A DNA stretch of 54,011 bases from JAWXBR01 sp034440235 (GCA_034440235.1 JAWXBR010000048.1:1-54011), one strand, 5' to 3'. Positions 8,250 to 17,510 are shown, numbered from the stretch's first letter. Made by a program: numbers and translations. The notes: generated by a model from the letters alone, not told the origin.

Positions 8250-9029
8250 TTAAGAAGCAGCGAGTACTGCAAGATGTTCTTGGAGAAGTTCTTTGAGGCG
8301 TCCAGGCGGTACGTCGAGTGAGAGGTCGCCCTGGTAGGCAAGGCTAATGCCACCGGTTTCTTCGCTCACCATAATGGCAACGACATCGGCCTGCTCTGAC
8401 AAACCGAGTCCCGCCCGATGACGCGTTCCAAGATTGCGTGTCTCCCAACGCTGACGGCTACTGAGCGGCAGCACACATCGTGCGGCAACAATGGTGCGGT
8501 TGTCTATAACAACTGCTCCGTCGTGTAGGGGCGAACGCGGATTAAAAATTGAAATGAGAAGCTCTGACGAAACAGCAGCCTTAAGCTCGATGCCAGTTTC
8601 GACCGTAACCTTTACGTGCGCTGCACGCGCGAACACAATAAGAGCACCGATGTGTTTACCAGCCAAGTCTGTAACTGCCTCGACTACGTCGTCGATGGTA
8701 GCAGAGTTTGTAACGCGCATGAACCATCGGAAAATTTTTGTCTGTGTGATGATCAGCAGCACACGGCGCAGCTCGGGTTGAAAGAGTACAACAAATGCAA
8801 TGAGTCCGATATCAGCCAAACGCCTTAGAACCCAATTCACCGTTTTTAGATTGGCAGCTTCGGCAACGAAGCCAAGACCGAGCACAACGACAAGTAAGAT
8901 CAGTATCTGTACAGCTACGGTGTCGCGCAACGAGCGATACACCATGTAGAATACAACTGTGATAATCAGTACGTCGAGCAGGTCAACAATTGTGACCGAT
9001 AGAAATCCGATGCGAAAGAGTTCGCTCAT
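8250..9029 (-). CDS. cdaA: membrane diadenylate cyclase CdaA (c-di-AMP synthase)
   Basis: Makes the second messenger c-di-AMP from two ATP. The 259-residue protein has about three N-terminal transmembrane helices (residues 10-85) and a DisA_N cyclase domain after about residue 105. The catalytic signatures are intact: PLHDGAVVI (DGA at 170-172) and GTRHRAGLGLSEQ (RHR at 203-205), followed by VSEETGGIS. Its ATG overlaps the phoH stop by 4 bp (ATGA), so synthesis is coupled to PhoH. In Firmicutes cdaA pairs with cdaR and glmM, and neither is here. The neighbouring LysM protein and DacB-type peptidase suggest a cell-wall link; that link is inference. Confidence 0.95.
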   Translation of the reverse strand: MSELFRIGFLSVTIVDLLDVLIITVVFYMVYRSLRDTVAVQILILLVVVLGLGFVAEAANLKTVNWVLRRLADIGLIAFVVLFQPELRRVLLIITQTKIFRWFMRVTNSATIDDVVEAVTDLAGKHIGALIVFARAAHVKVTVETGIELKAAVSSELLISIFNPRSPLHDGAVVIDNRTIVAARCVLPLSSRQRWETRNLGTRHRAGLGLSEQADVVAIMVSEETGGISLAYQGDLSLDVPPGRLKELLQEHLAVLAAS

Positions 9030-10045
9030 GGCGTAGGCGTAGGCGTAGCGTCCGGCTGCGGCAATGCCTGTGAACCATTCAACCGCTCATTCTCGCGCTC
9101 GTATGCACCAATGATTTCGGCAACGAGGCGGTGGCGTACAACGTCGACCTTGTCGAAGTGCACAAAGTCGATGCCTCTGATGTTTGCAAACAGACGTGTG
9201 ACGTCGGCAAGACCCGAATCGGCTTTCTTCGGCAAGTCGATCTGCGTTACGTCGCCCGTTACGACAGCTTTCGAATCACGTCCGAGTCGCGTCAGAAACA
9301 TCTTCATCTGAATGCGCGAAGCATTCTGCGCTTCATCGAGAATAATAAACGAGTTGTTGAGCGTACGACCGCGCATGTAAGCAAGTGGCACAATCTCGAC
9401 TATGCGTCGCTCGAGCATACTCTTGAGTTTGTCGGCACTTACCATTTCACTCAACGCATCGAGTAAGGGTCTGAGGTAAGGGTCAACTTTTTCGGAGATA
9501 TCGCCGGGCAAGAAACCAAGCGACTCGCCGGCCTCGACGGCTGGACGTGACAGGATGATACGATTTACTTCGTTGGCTTTAAGTGCTGTGAGAGCCATTG
9601 CAACGGCAAGGTAGGTCTTACCGGTACCGGCTGGACCTATACAGAACACGAGGTCGTTGCTCTGCACTTTTTTATAGTACTCGAGCTGACGAGGCGTACG
9701 CGCACGAATGACTTCTTTTTTACCCCACAGAATCACGTTCTGTAAGTCATCGGCACTGATGTCCTGTGTGGGCCCCGTCTTGCCCCCTTCCACCAGATCG
9801 ATGATCATGGCAACGTCGGTAGGCGAGAGACGTCCGTTCCGTTGCAACGTATACATCAGCTCGCTGAAGATCGACTCTATCTTTTTTACTTCGGCGGGTT
9901 CGCCGCGAAGGACAATGGTATCGCCGCGGACGGTGATGGCAGTGTCGAACTTGTTTTCTATGAGTTGGAGGTTGGACTCCTGAGATCCGAAGAGCTCAAG
10001 GGGGTCGATGTCCCCGATTTTGATTTTCTTTTCTACGATGTGCAT
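9026..10045 (-). CDS. phoH: PhoH-family ATPase
   Basis: A cytosolic P-loop NTPase of the PhoH/YbeZ type, thought to act in RNA metabolism or ribosome maturation. Order seen: a small N-terminal KH-like region (AITVRGDTIVLRGEPAEVKKIE), then Walker A GPAGTGKTYLAVA, RPAVEAGESLGFLPGDI, Walker B FIILDEAQNA, and VVTGDVTQIDLP. The C-terminus ends in Pro/Thr repeats coded by three GGCGTA hexamers. I chose the ATG at 10045 (MHIVEKK); an in-frame ATG at 10060 would add MVFFC but sits against the terminator hairpin of the upstream gene. No Shine-Dalgarno is visible for either. Translationally coupled to cdaA by ATGA. Confidence 0.92.
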   Translation of the reverse strand: MHIVEKKIKIGDIDPLELFGSQESNLQLIENKFDTAITVRGDTIVLRGEPAEVKKIESIFSELMYTLQRNGRLSPTDVAMIIDLVEGGKTGPTQDISADDLQNVILWGKKEVIRARTPRQLEYYKKVQSNDLVFCIGPAGTGKTYLAVAMALTALKANEVNRIILSRPAVEAGESLGFLPGDISEKVDPYLRPLLDALSEMVSADKLKSMLERRIVEIVPLAYMRGRTLNNSFIILDEAQNASRIQMKMFLTRLGRDSKAVVTGDVTQIDLPKKADSGLADVTRLFANIRGIDFVHFDKVDVVRHRLVAEIIGAYERENERLNGSQALPQPDATPTPTP

Positions 10046-10061
10046 ACAGAAAAATACCATA

Positions 10062-10095
10062 AAAGAAGAAGGCCAACCCTATGGTCGGCCTTCTT
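10062..10095 (-). terminator. intrinsic terminator after the LysM gene, abutting phoH
   Basis: Inverted arms AAGAAGGCC (10066-10074) and GGCCTTCTT (10087-10095) are perfect over 9 bp and extend inward with G-U pairing to about 13 bp around a 4-nt loop. On the minus strand a T-rich run follows the stem. It ends 17-2 bp before the possible phoH starts, so phoH-cdaA expression would need read-through or a promoter within the hairpin. Confidence 0.8.
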
Positions 10096-10121
10096 GGCGT
10101 CAAACAATATTGTCGGGCGAA

Positions 10122-10949
10122 TTAGTTGCCAGCTTCGCTGCTCTTCTTTTCTGCTGATGCTGGCATTGTGCCCGGGGTATCGCTTGCTGCGGACATAGCA
10201 ACGCGTTTTTTACGATAGTATGAACGTTCTGCTTTCATTTCTTCGCTCGTCTTTGGTCCAGCCGGCGGAATTGTTAGCACCCATCCTGGTTGGATGATGT
10301 CAGGGTTCTTAATCTGGTCGGTGTTTGCCTGCCAGATTTTTGGCCATTGGAACGGATCGCCGTAGATCTCAGACTTGCCAGAGATATTCCAGAGGCAGTC
10401 GCGGTTTTCTGCCCATGTACCAACGGTGTAACCCCTGATTTTCTTTTCGCGATACAGACCCTTGATGTCACGAGCATCGGCAATGATGCGATCGTAAAAT
10501 TCAGGAAGTGCAGCTACACGTTCGCCGCGCATGCCGTTCAGTTCTGTTTCGAGTGCTCTTACATCTGCTTGGCGGTCTGCGAGCATATCGTCGTTTAGAC
10601 GTTGCATTTCGCGAATACGACCTTCGAGCATACCAAGGCGTTGACGGAAGCTTGCTACGTCTGCTTCTGATACGCCCAGCATTGCATAGATGTCGTCGTT
10701 ACAGCGCTTGAGATCGGTAACCGATGTAGCAAGGTCTGTTTCGAGCTTCGTTACATCCGAACGAACACCGGTAAGCTTTGTGTTCGCAGCATTATTGATA
10801 CCCCTGTACTTTTCAATACGAGCATCTGCTTCTTCACACGAAAGTTCTTGATCGGGCTTTGATTCTGGAGGCGATGGAACTGAGCTTTGAGCCATGGTTG
10901 TCGAAAGACCACCAAGTAGTAAGGCGAGGATTAGTAGTATGTTTTTCAT
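10122..10949 (-). CDS. exported coiled-coil LysM-domain protein
   Basis: A 275-residue envelope protein. Residues 1-20 are a signal peptide (LLLGGLSTTMAQ). Residues about 35-150 are predicted coiled coil (long runs of charged heptads such as LETDLATSVTDLKRCNDD and GRIREMQRLNDDML). Residues about 180-235 are a LysM-type glycan-binding module: YTVGTWAENRDCLWNISG, WPKIWQANTDQI, IIQPGWVLTIP. The tail is basic then Ser/Ala/Glu-rich. It probably binds peptidoglycan and spaces partners in the periplasm. AAGGAG, overlapping the TAA of the upstream lipoprotein, provides its ribosome site, so the two are co-translated. Confidence 0.85.
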   Translation of the reverse strand: MKNILLILALLLGGLSTTMAQSSVPSPPESKPDQELSCEEADARIEKYRGINNAANTKLTGVRSDVTKLETDLATSVTDLKRCNDDIYAMLGVSEADVASFRQRLGMLEGRIREMQRLNDDMLADRQADVRALETELNGMRGERVAALPEFYDRIIADARDIKGLYREKKIRGYTVGTWAENRDCLWNISGKSEIYGDPFQWPKIWQANTDQIKNPDIIQPGWVLTIPPAGPKTSEEMKAERSYYRKKRVAMSAASDTPGTMPASAEKKSSEAGN

Positions 10950-10960
10950 TGTTATACTCC

Positions 10961-11302
10961 TTATCGTTTCTTGGTTGGTGTTGGTTCAGGTGCTACGACT
11001 GGTGCATTTGGATCCCAGTCTGGCCAGATGTTTGGCCAGCGTGACATTTTGTCCTGAACAAACGCCTTACGTTCGTTGCACTGACGTACTTCACCTTGAC
11101 GCGAGTTCAGTTCTGAACTGATTCGTGTTCTGTTACGCTCAGCCGTTTCCGTGTCGGACGTGAGCTGTCGTTCTTCTGTGCGCAGCTTGTTAATCATGGT
11201 CTGTTGCTCTTCTTTGATTTTGCAACTACATGATGAAAGTACTGCAGTCACTGTGAGCGACGCGAGTATGAGCGCTATTCGGCTCATTCGTTGATTTCGC
11301 AT
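10961..11302 (-). CDS. small coiled-coil lipoprotein
   Basis: A 113-residue predicted lipoprotein: signal segment RIALILASLTVTAVLSSC with lipobox LSSC, then a charged coiled coil (about residues 30-85, EEQQTMINKLRTEERQLTSDTETAERNR), then a Trp/Pro-rich end (WPNIWPDWDPNAP) and PTPTKKR. ATG 11302 is preferred over the in-frame TTG two codons upstream because GGGAGGT sits at good spacing before it. It is the first gene of the minus-strand block and is paired with the LysM coiled-coil protein, 11 bp downstream. I do not recognise a named family; an envelope scaffold role is only a guess. Confidence 0.75.
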   Translation of the reverse strand: MRNQRMSRIALILASLTVTAVLSSCSCKIKEEQQTMINKLRTEERQLTSDTETAERNRTRISSELNSRQGEVRQCNERKAFVQDKMSRWPNIWPDWDPNAPVVAPEPTPTKKR

Positions 11303-11385
11303 TGACAACCTCCCTGATTGTGTTAGTGCGTTGGCTTGATTATTCTCTTGTCGGCGGTTAGGACCACCGACCGCATCCTTGGTTC

Positions 11386-11393
11386 CAAATATA
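11386..11393 (-). promoter_or_regulatory. -7 promoter box for the lipoprotein/LysM operon
   Basis: The minus strand reads TATATTTG, a perfect match to the Bacteroidota TAnnTTTG -7 box, 84 bp upstream of the lipoprotein ATG. A -33 element is not clear. Confidence 0.55.
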
Positions 11394-11412
11394 ACGGCTT
11401 CTCATGGTTTGG

Positions 11413-11420
11413 TAGATTTG
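11413..11420 (+). promoter_or_regulatory. -7 promoter box for valS
   Basis: TAGATTTG matches TAnnTTTG and lies 37 bp before the valS ATG, back to back with the opposing box at 11386-11393. Together they make this 155-bp gap a divergent promoter region. No good -33 element is visible. Confidence 0.5.
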
Positions 11421-11457
11421 CTGTTTCCACATTAACTATTCGTCATAAAAGAGCAGC

Positions 11458-14187
11458 ATGGATCTGATCCCCAAGGTATATGTCCCAAGCGAGTCTGAGC
11501 AACGATGGTACGAACAATGGCAACGTGACAATGCATTCGCTTCGAGTCCATCTTCCCGACAACCATACAGCATCCTGATGCCACCCCCAAATGTGACAGG
11601 TATCCTGCACTTTGGACACGTTCTAAATGTAACCCTTCAGGACATCTACATTCGTTGGAAAAGGCTGCAAGGGGCTGAGTCGTGCTGGTTCCCGGGCATG
11701 GACCATGCTGGCATTGCAACGCAGACGAAGGTTGAGCAGGAATTGAAGTCCGAAGGTAAAACACGTTATGATTTAGGACGCGAAGCGTTCATCGAACGCA
11801 CGTGGGAGTGGAAAAAGAAGTATGGCGGCGTAATCGATCAACAATTACGCACACTTGGTGCATCGTGTGATTGGGACAGGTCTCTATTCACAATGGATGC
11901 ATCGGCATCGCGTGCGGTACAGCACGTTTTTATTGAGTTGTTTGATGAAGGTCTTATTTATAGAGGCAAACGCATCGTAAACTGGTCACCCGTAGCGCAA
12001 AGTGCCCTAAGCGATGAAGAGGTTGTCTTTAGAGAAGTGCATGAGCAGATCTACACCATGCGTTATCATCTTGAAGATGGCTCGGGTACCATGCTGGTTG
12101 CAACGGTACGTCCCGAAACCATCTTCGCCGACGTAGCCCTCGCTGTCAACCCAAACGATGAACGTTACACACATCTCATCGGCAAATCGGTCATCATTCC
12201 ACTGCGTAATACGCCAATTCCCATCATCGCAGATGAATACGCCGATCCCACATTCGGAACAGGCGTTGTAAAGATTACTCCCGCACACGACCCTAATGAC
12301 TTCATCGTGGGCACAAGGCACAATCTGCCCATGCCGTCGTGCATAAACCCCGATGCCACGTTAAATGATATGGCAGGGGAGTTTGCCGGACTCGACAGGT
12401 TTGTTGCTCGTAAGCGCGTAGTAAAGGCACTCGAAGCCAACGAACTCCTCGAAAAGTCTGAACCGTACACCCACAACGTTGGATTCAGCGAACGCGGCGA
12501 TGAGGCAATCGAACCATTTCTAAGCGATCAGTGGTTTGTGCGCATGGAATCGCTTGCCGCACCAGCTCTCAAAGCCGTTCAATCGGGCGACGTAAAACTG
12601 CACCCTGAACACTGGATTAAGACCTACGAACACTGGATGTCGAACATCCGCGACTGGTGCATTTCGCGGCAGTTGTGGTGGGGACATCGCATACCGGTGT
12701 ACTACACGATGGATGGCACGGGCTTCACTGCGGCGGCTTCGGAGGATGAGGCTCGCAAAAAACTCAACCTCGGCGCTGATGTACAGTTGCGTCAGGACAA
12801 CGACGTCCTCGACACGTGGTTCTCAGCTTGGCTCTGGCCCCTTACCACCATGGGTTGGGACGGTACACCAGAATCTGGAAAGGAAATCCGCGACTTCTAC
12901 CTCCCTACCAACCTCCTCGTAACGGGTCCGGACATCATCTTCTTCTGGGTCGCCCGCATGATCATGGCCACGCTGAAGTTCGACGTGAAGAAACGCGTGC
13001 CGTTCACCGATGTGTATTTCACGAGCATTATTCGTGACAGTAAGGGACGCAAACTCTCGAAGTCCCTCGGCAATTCGCCCGACCCCATCGGTGTAATCGA
13101 TCGCTACGGCGCAGACGCCGTGCGATTCACCATGATCTACCTCGCGCCCCTCGGCACCGACGTGCGTCTCGACGTCGACGAGAAAACCCAAGACATCCCC
13201 TCGATGGAGCTGGGCCGAAACTTCGCCAACAAAATCTGGAACGTTGCACGATTTCTTCAGATGAAGAAATCGGAGCAACGAGATGCTGAGGTGAGAAGTG
13301 ATCAGGAGATTGCCAATGCAATTTTACGGCTGCAATATGACGCTACTTGGTTGAAGTACCGGTACGAAGGGGTTTACAAGGACATTAAGGCAGCGCTGGA
13401 CGACTTTCGAATCACGGAATATTCCAAGTTGCTACATGAGTTTATATGGATTGACTACTGTTCGATTTATGTAGAGAAGCTGAAGATCAACCTCGAATTC
13501 CTAGAAGATCAGAACGAGCGCGCCAAATACTTGGAATTCGCGTTCTCCATTATGGAAAACCTGCTCATACTCCTTCACCCGGTGATGCCGTTCATCACTG
13601 AAGAATTGTGGCATGGACTGTTTTCTAAGCCGACCGACGTCTCAATAGGAAATTCGACTCCTCATGCGTCAGTGCCGACGCCGGATGAAGGAATCGAAGA
13701 ACGTTATCATACAACTGGGCAAGCTGTGCTGTTAGCTGTGGTTGAAAGTGTCCGGAGAATGCGATCCGAACTCAATATCTCACCAAGTATCAAACTACCT
13801 GTGGTCCTCGAGGCGGACGGTGATGTAGTCGAGTTTCTCGCGTTACATATTCCAGTCATTATGTCAATGACCCGCGCAAACAGCGTTTCGATAAATATCG
13901 ATCCACCTCTAGGGAAGTATACGACTCAAGTGGTTCGAGGTGTGAATATTGCGTTAGAGGTTGGCGGCACCATTGATGTTGAAAAAGAACGCGAACGACT
14001 TACTAAAGAAATTGAGCGTCTGCAGGTCCTCGTGCGTGGTGTTTCAGCGAAACTTTCGAATGAAGGATTTGTGGCAAAGGCGAAACCAGAGGTGGTTGAG
14101 GCAGAGCGAAAGAAGCTGAGCGACTGGACACAGACGATTGAAACTTTACAACGGAATATGGATGCAATGGCGTCGACTCCTCAATAA
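11458..14187 (+). CDS. valS: valyl-tRNA synthetase
   Basis: Charges tRNA-Val in the cytosol. At 909 residues it is full length for a class I synthetase of this kind. Seen in order: the HIGH-equivalent PPPNVTGILHFGHVLN, the editing domain (VATVRPETIFADVA, GTGVVKITPAHDPNDF), the CISRQLWWGHRIP segment, the KMSKS-equivalent GRKLSKSLGN, an anticodon-binding helical region with FITEELWHGLF, and a C-terminal coiled-coil arm (about residues 840-905). The last third is visibly more AT-rich than the catalytic core, with the change near 13270. The thiolase follows after 29 bp. Confidence 0.97.
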   Translation: MDLIPKVYVPSESEQRWYEQWQRDNAFASSPSSRQPYSILMPPPNVTGILHFGHVLNVTLQDIYIRWKRLQGAESCWFPGMDHAGIATQTKVEQELKSEGKTRYDLGREAFIERTWEWKKKYGGVIDQQLRTLGASCDWDRSLFTMDASASRAVQHVFIELFDEGLIYRGKRIVNWSPVAQSALSDEEVVFREVHEQIYTMRYHLEDGSGTMLVATVRPETIFADVALAVNPNDERYTHLIGKSVIIPLRNTPIPIIADEYADPTFGTGVVKITPAHDPNDFIVGTRHNLPMPSCINPDATLNDMAGEFAGLDRFVARKRVVKALEANELLEKSEPYTHNVGFSERGDEAIEPFLSDQWFVRMESLAAPALKAVQSGDVKLHPEHWIKTYEHWMSNIRDWCISRQLWWGHRIPVYYTMDGTGFTAAASEDEARKKLNLGADVQLRQDNDVLDTWFSAWLWPLTTMGWDGTPESGKEIRDFYLPTNLLVTGPDIIFFWVARMIMATLKFDVKKRVPFTDVYFTSIIRDSKGRKLSKSLGNSPDPIGVIDRYGADAVRFTMIYLAPLGTDVRLDVDEKTQDIPSMELGRNFANKIWNVARFLQMKKSEQRDAEVRSDQEIANAILRLQYDATWLKYRYEGVYKDIKAALDDFRITEYSKLLHEFIWIDYCSIYVEKLKINLEFLEDQNERAKYLEFAFSIMENLLILLHPVMPFITEELWHGLFSKPTDVSIGNSTPHASVPTPDEGIEERYHTTGQAVLLAVVESVRRMRSELNISPSIKLPVVLEADGDVVEFLALHIPVIMSMTRANSVSINIDPPLGKYTTQVVRGVNIALEVGGTIDVEKERERLTKEIERLQVLVRGVSAKLSNEGFVAKAKPEVVEAERKKLSDWTQTIETLQRNMDAMASTPQ

Positions 14188-14216
14188 CCAGCGCAACGAA
14201 TAGCACACAAATAACC

Positions 14217-15422
14217 ATGACTTCAAACAATGTTTACCTAGTCGACCCCATTCGCACACCTGTTGGCAAGTACGGCGGTGCGCTAAGCACCGTACGTCCG
14301 GACGACATGGCTGCACACGTCATACGCACACTCGTTGAGCGTACGGGCATCCCGGGTGAGGCAATTACAGATGTCATTCTCGGCTGCGCAAACCAGGCGG
14401 GCGAGGACAATAGGAATATTGCACGGATGTCGGCGCTGCTGGCTGGACTTCCATTTAGTGTGCCCGGTGTGACGGTAAACAGGTTGTGTGCTTCGTCGCT
14501 CGAAGCAGTCATTCAGGGTATGCGCGCAATTCGTTCTGGCGAAGGCGACGTGATTCTCGCTGGTGGTGTAGAGAGCATGACACGTGCACCATACGCATTG
14601 CCAAAAAACGTTGGTGGTGCATCGTTCGGAAATCTAACGGCCTACGACACGGCACTTGGATGGCGATTTCCGAATCCGAAGATGGAAGCAATTATTCCGC
14701 TCGAAGTCATGGGCGAGACAGCAGAGAATGTGGCAGAGCGTTACAGTATATCGCGGGAGGATCAGGACGCGTTTGCACTCCAATCGCATAAGCGTGCCGT
14801 AGCAGCTCGCGATGCGGGACGTTACAACGATGAGATAGTACCGGTTGTGATTACTGCTAAAAAAGGTGAAAATATAATAGTAGACAAAGACGAACAGCCG
14901 CGTCACGACACAACACTCGAAAAACTTGCAACACTTAAAGCAGCGTTTCGCAAGGGAGGCAGTATAACGGCCGGAAATAGTTCGTCGCTGAACGATGGTG
15001 CGGCTGCCATGCTACTTGTGAGCGATGCAGCGGTAAAGACCCATGGGCTTCAGCCCCTTGCCAGAATCCTTTCTTCGGGAGCGGTTGGTGTAGATCCGCG
15101 TGTGATGGGAATCGGTCCGGTCGGCGCCATCCGCCTCGCATGCGAACGAGCGGGCATCAGTGTGTCCGACCTTGACTTAGTCGAGATAAACGAAGCCTTT
15201 GCGGCGCAGAGCCTAGCATGCGTGAGAGAGCTTGGACTCGACCCCGAACGTGTGAACGTTGATGGCGGCGCAATAGCCATTGGACACCCCCTTGGGATGA
15301 GTGGTGCGCGAATATTGGGTCATCTCGTTCGCGAAATGCAGCGAAGGGGCTCGCGATACGGGGCTGCAGCGCTTTGTATAGGAGTCGGACAGGGTCTAGC
15401 CGTGGTTGTCGAGCGTTGCTAA
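14217..15422 (+). CDS. acetyl-CoA acyltransferase (PcaF/AtoB-type thiolase)
   Basis: A cytosolic thiolase condensing or cleaving acyl-CoA. Length (401) is typical. The catalytic Cys lies in VNRLCASSLEA (usually LCGSG in PcaF), the His in AIGHPLGMSGARI, and the second Cys in ALCIGVGQG; INEAFAAQ is also intact. The stretch GCANQAGEDNRNIARMSALL is much like 3-oxoadipyl-CoA thiolases, but no other aromatic-degradation gene is nearby, so the substrate is open: acetoacetyl-CoA and 3-oxoadipyl-CoA are both possible. It may be transcribed with valS. Confidence 0.9.
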   Translation: MTSNNVYLVDPIRTPVGKYGGALSTVRPDDMAAHVIRTLVERTGIPGEAITDVILGCANQAGEDNRNIARMSALLAGLPFSVPGVTVNRLCASSLEAVIQGMRAIRSGEGDVILAGGVESMTRAPYALPKNVGGASFGNLTAYDTALGWRFPNPKMEAIIPLEVMGETAENVAERYSISREDQDAFALQSHKRAVAARDAGRYNDEIVPVVITAKKGENIIVDKDEQPRHDTTLEKLATLKAAFRKGGSITAGNSSSLNDGAAAMLLVSDAAVKTHGLQPLARILSSGAVGVDPRVMGIGPVGAIRLACERAGISVSDLDLVEINEAFAAQSLACVRELGLDPERVNVDGGAIAIGHPLGMSGARILGHLVREMQRRGSRYGAAALCIGVGQGLAVVVERC

Positions 15423-15552
15423 GGGGTTGCGACGTTTTGATGCGGTGTTACTGCTTTGTTGTGTACGCATAAACACGCACTAGAAAACGTGTTAAGTCCC
15501 TTTGTAGTAGCGTAGTTGTACGAATTGATTGACCTGCCGGCATCTGTTAAGT

Positions 15553-15578
15553 TTATGTGTTCGGGTCGAAACACATAA
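15553..15578. promoter_or_regulatory. 9-bp inverted repeat before the histidine kinase gene
   Basis: TTATGTGTT (15553-15561) and AACACATAA (15570-15578) are perfect arms around an 8-nt spacer. The left arm overlaps TAAGTTTA (15548-15555), which resembles a -7 box. The element is 17 bp upstream of the chosen ATG. It could be an operator for autoregulation or a leader hairpin, and it makes the in-frame GTG at 15557 an unlikely start. Confidence 0.5.
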
Positions 15579-15595
15579 GTAAGCAATCGGGCAGC

Positions 15596-17065
15596 ATGAT
15601 AGCAAAGAGGGACATAGAATCGCTTCTAGGGGACGCCACACCCGAAGCGATCTTCCTACACAGTCCAAACGGAACAGTTCGGTATGCTGCTCCTGGATGT
15701 GAGGCTGTTCTAGGCGCCGACGCACCAGCACTCGTTGGCACATCGCTTATCGATCGCATGGCAAAGCAGGAGCGTCCACGTCTCACTGAGGGGTTGTTGC
15801 GTGCCCACCTTCGAGGACAAGCATACGGTCCTGTTCTCGCCCGCACAAACGATGCTGCTATCCGCTGGGTTGAGATGCGCACGCGTCCAGTGCACGATGG
15901 CAGTGGGGGCGTGATTGAGTTACATACAACCATGCGTGACGTGACGAAGCGCATCAAAATCCACGAAGAACTTTCTATTAGAGAGCGGCTTGAACGCGAG
16001 GCAAACCAGCTTGCACACGTAGGTGCGTGGCGACAGGACATTGACACACAAGAGATTTATTGGTCCGACGAAGTGCGTCGCATTTTTGAAGCCGACGAGT
16101 CGTTTCAACCTACGGTTGAAAGCATTCGAGCGCATTACACCCCAGAATCTGACGAGCGTGCCTCGCAGGCCCTGCTTACGATCCTGGAAACTGGTGAAAC
16201 GCAGTACATTGATTTGCAGATTACAACGGCAAAAGGTCGCACAGCCTGGATACATGTGATACTAAAGTGCGAAATGGACCAAGGACGTCCGGCTCGCCTC
16301 TATGGCGCTATTCAGGATGTAACCCAGCGCCGAAAATTGGATGCAGACCAGAAGCAGCTTGTCGAGGAGCTAACCCGTCAGCGCGACCGGTTGGCTGAGT
16401 TTGGCTACATGGTAACACATAATTTTCGTGGTCCGGTGTGCAATCTTGTCACCCTTGCCCGCCTGGTTCGTGAGTCTGCTGACGAAGCCGAAGCCGCAGA
16501 GCTGCTTCAGCACATTTCATCGTCATCCGACCAGTTACTTTCGATGATGGATGATGTCGGTGCAGTAGTGCAGGTTGAACGCGATGGCAGCGTGGCCGAC
16601 GATGATGTAGACCTGAACGACTCGATTGCAAATGTGATGAAAGGTTTCTCGGCAGACATCCACGCGTCGAAGGCTAATGTTACGTGGGATGTAGAACAAT
16701 CTCCATCACTGGCCTATCCACGTGTCTATCTAGAGACAATTCTTCGACATTTGGTCTCGAACGCACTAACATTTACCACGAAGGATCGGACTCCGGAGAT
16801 TCATATCAAATGCTGGAATGAAGGCCATCATGCCTATTTGGAAATCACTGATAATGGTACAGGCATCGACCTAGCCCGATATGGGGATTCCATTTTTCGA
16901 CTGCGGACGACGTTCCATAGAGGTAACAAAGGACGCGGTGTGGGTCTATTCACCATCAGAAACATTGTCGAGTCGATGGGCGGAGAAATAACAGTAGATA
17001 GCTTGCTAGGCAAGGGGACGACGTTCCGGATTAACTTCACGCGATTCAAGGGAGAGCCATCATGA
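15596..17065 (+). CDS. PAS-domain sensor histidine kinase
   Basis: A 489-residue soluble sensor kinase with no membrane helix. Two PAS/PAC modules cover about residues 5-125 (ending TTMRDVTKR) and 140-260 (ending AIQDVTQRR). A short coiled coil leads to the dimerisation helix with phospho-acceptor His in YMVTHNFRGPVCNL. The ATPase domain shows the N box RHLVSNALTF, DNGTGIDL, GRGVGLFTIRNIVE, and GKGTTFRINF. The HNFRGP form of the H-box is common in Bacteroidota. ATG 15596 was preferred over GTG 15557, which lies in the upstream inverted repeat. Its stop overlaps the receiver gene by 4 bp, so the two form a cognate pair. The signal is unknown. Confidence 0.92.
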   Translation: MIAKRDIESLLGDATPEAIFLHSPNGTVRYAAPGCEAVLGADAPALVGTSLIDRMAKQERPRLTEGLLRAHLRGQAYGPVLARTNDAAIRWVEMRTRPVHDGSGGVIELHTTMRDVTKRIKIHEELSIRERLEREANQLAHVGAWRQDIDTQEIYWSDEVRRIFEADESFQPTVESIRAHYTPESDERASQALLTILETGETQYIDLQITTAKGRTAWIHVILKCEMDQGRPARLYGAIQDVTQRRKLDADQKQLVEELTRQRDRLAEFGYMVTHNFRGPVCNLVTLARLVRESADEAEAAELLQHISSSSDQLLSMMDDVGAVVQVERDGSVADDDVDLNDSIANVMKGFSADIHASKANVTWDVEQSPSLAYPRVYLETILRHLVSNALTFTTKDRTPEIHIKCWNEGHHAYLEITDNGTGIDLARYGDSIFRLRTTFHRGNKGRGVGLFTIRNIVESMGGEITVDSLLGKGTTFRINFTRFKGEPS

Positions 17066-17469
17066 CGGCTGCACGCACAATGGTAGCACTGGTCGATGAC
17101 GACCGCACTTACCAGTTCACAACAGAACACATGCTTCGTAGACTCGATGAGCAGATTGGCTTTCGTTGGTTCCGCGATGGTGAAGAAGCAATGAAATTCC
17201 TCGAAATGCACATCATGGACACGTCGCACCTGCCAGATGTCATCATCCTTGATATCAACATGCCCTACATGGACGGCTGGCAGTTCCTCGATGCGTTTCA
17301 CGCCATGAAGGCGCGTATCGGCAAGCCTATCGACATTTACATGGTCAGCTCCTCGATGGATGACCGCGATGCTATCAGAGCCCGCTCATTTGAAGAAGTC
17401 ACCGATTACGTCGAAAAGCCGATAACGACAGAAAAATTGGCAGCGATGCTCCACAGAACGCAGAACTAA
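17062..17469 (+). CDS. single-domain response regulator (receiver only)
   Basis: A 135-residue receiver domain with no output domain. The acidic pocket VDDD, the phospho-acceptor Asp in ILDINMP, the Ser switch in MVSSS, and the conserved Lys in VEKPI are all present. It is coupled to the kinase by an ATGA overlap. As a stand-alone receiver it must act through protein contact, as CheY- or Spo0F-like proteins do, or as a phosphate relay; no downstream phosphotransfer partner is in the window. Confidence 0.93.
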   Translation: MTAARTMVALVDDDRTYQFTTEHMLRRLDEQIGFRWFRDGEEAMKFLEMHIMDTSHLPDVIILDINMPYMDGWQFLDAFHAMKARIGKPIDIYMVSSSMDDRDAIRARSFEEVTDYVEKPITTEKLAAMLHRTQN

Positions 17470-17510
17470 TTCGTTCGACGGTCCACACCTACTTCGTTCG
17501 CCGGCAGACG

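Noticed and set aside
15557..15595. GTG start for the histidine kinase
   Set aside because: It lies inside a 9-bp inverted repeat and adds residues without homology; ATG 15596 is better.
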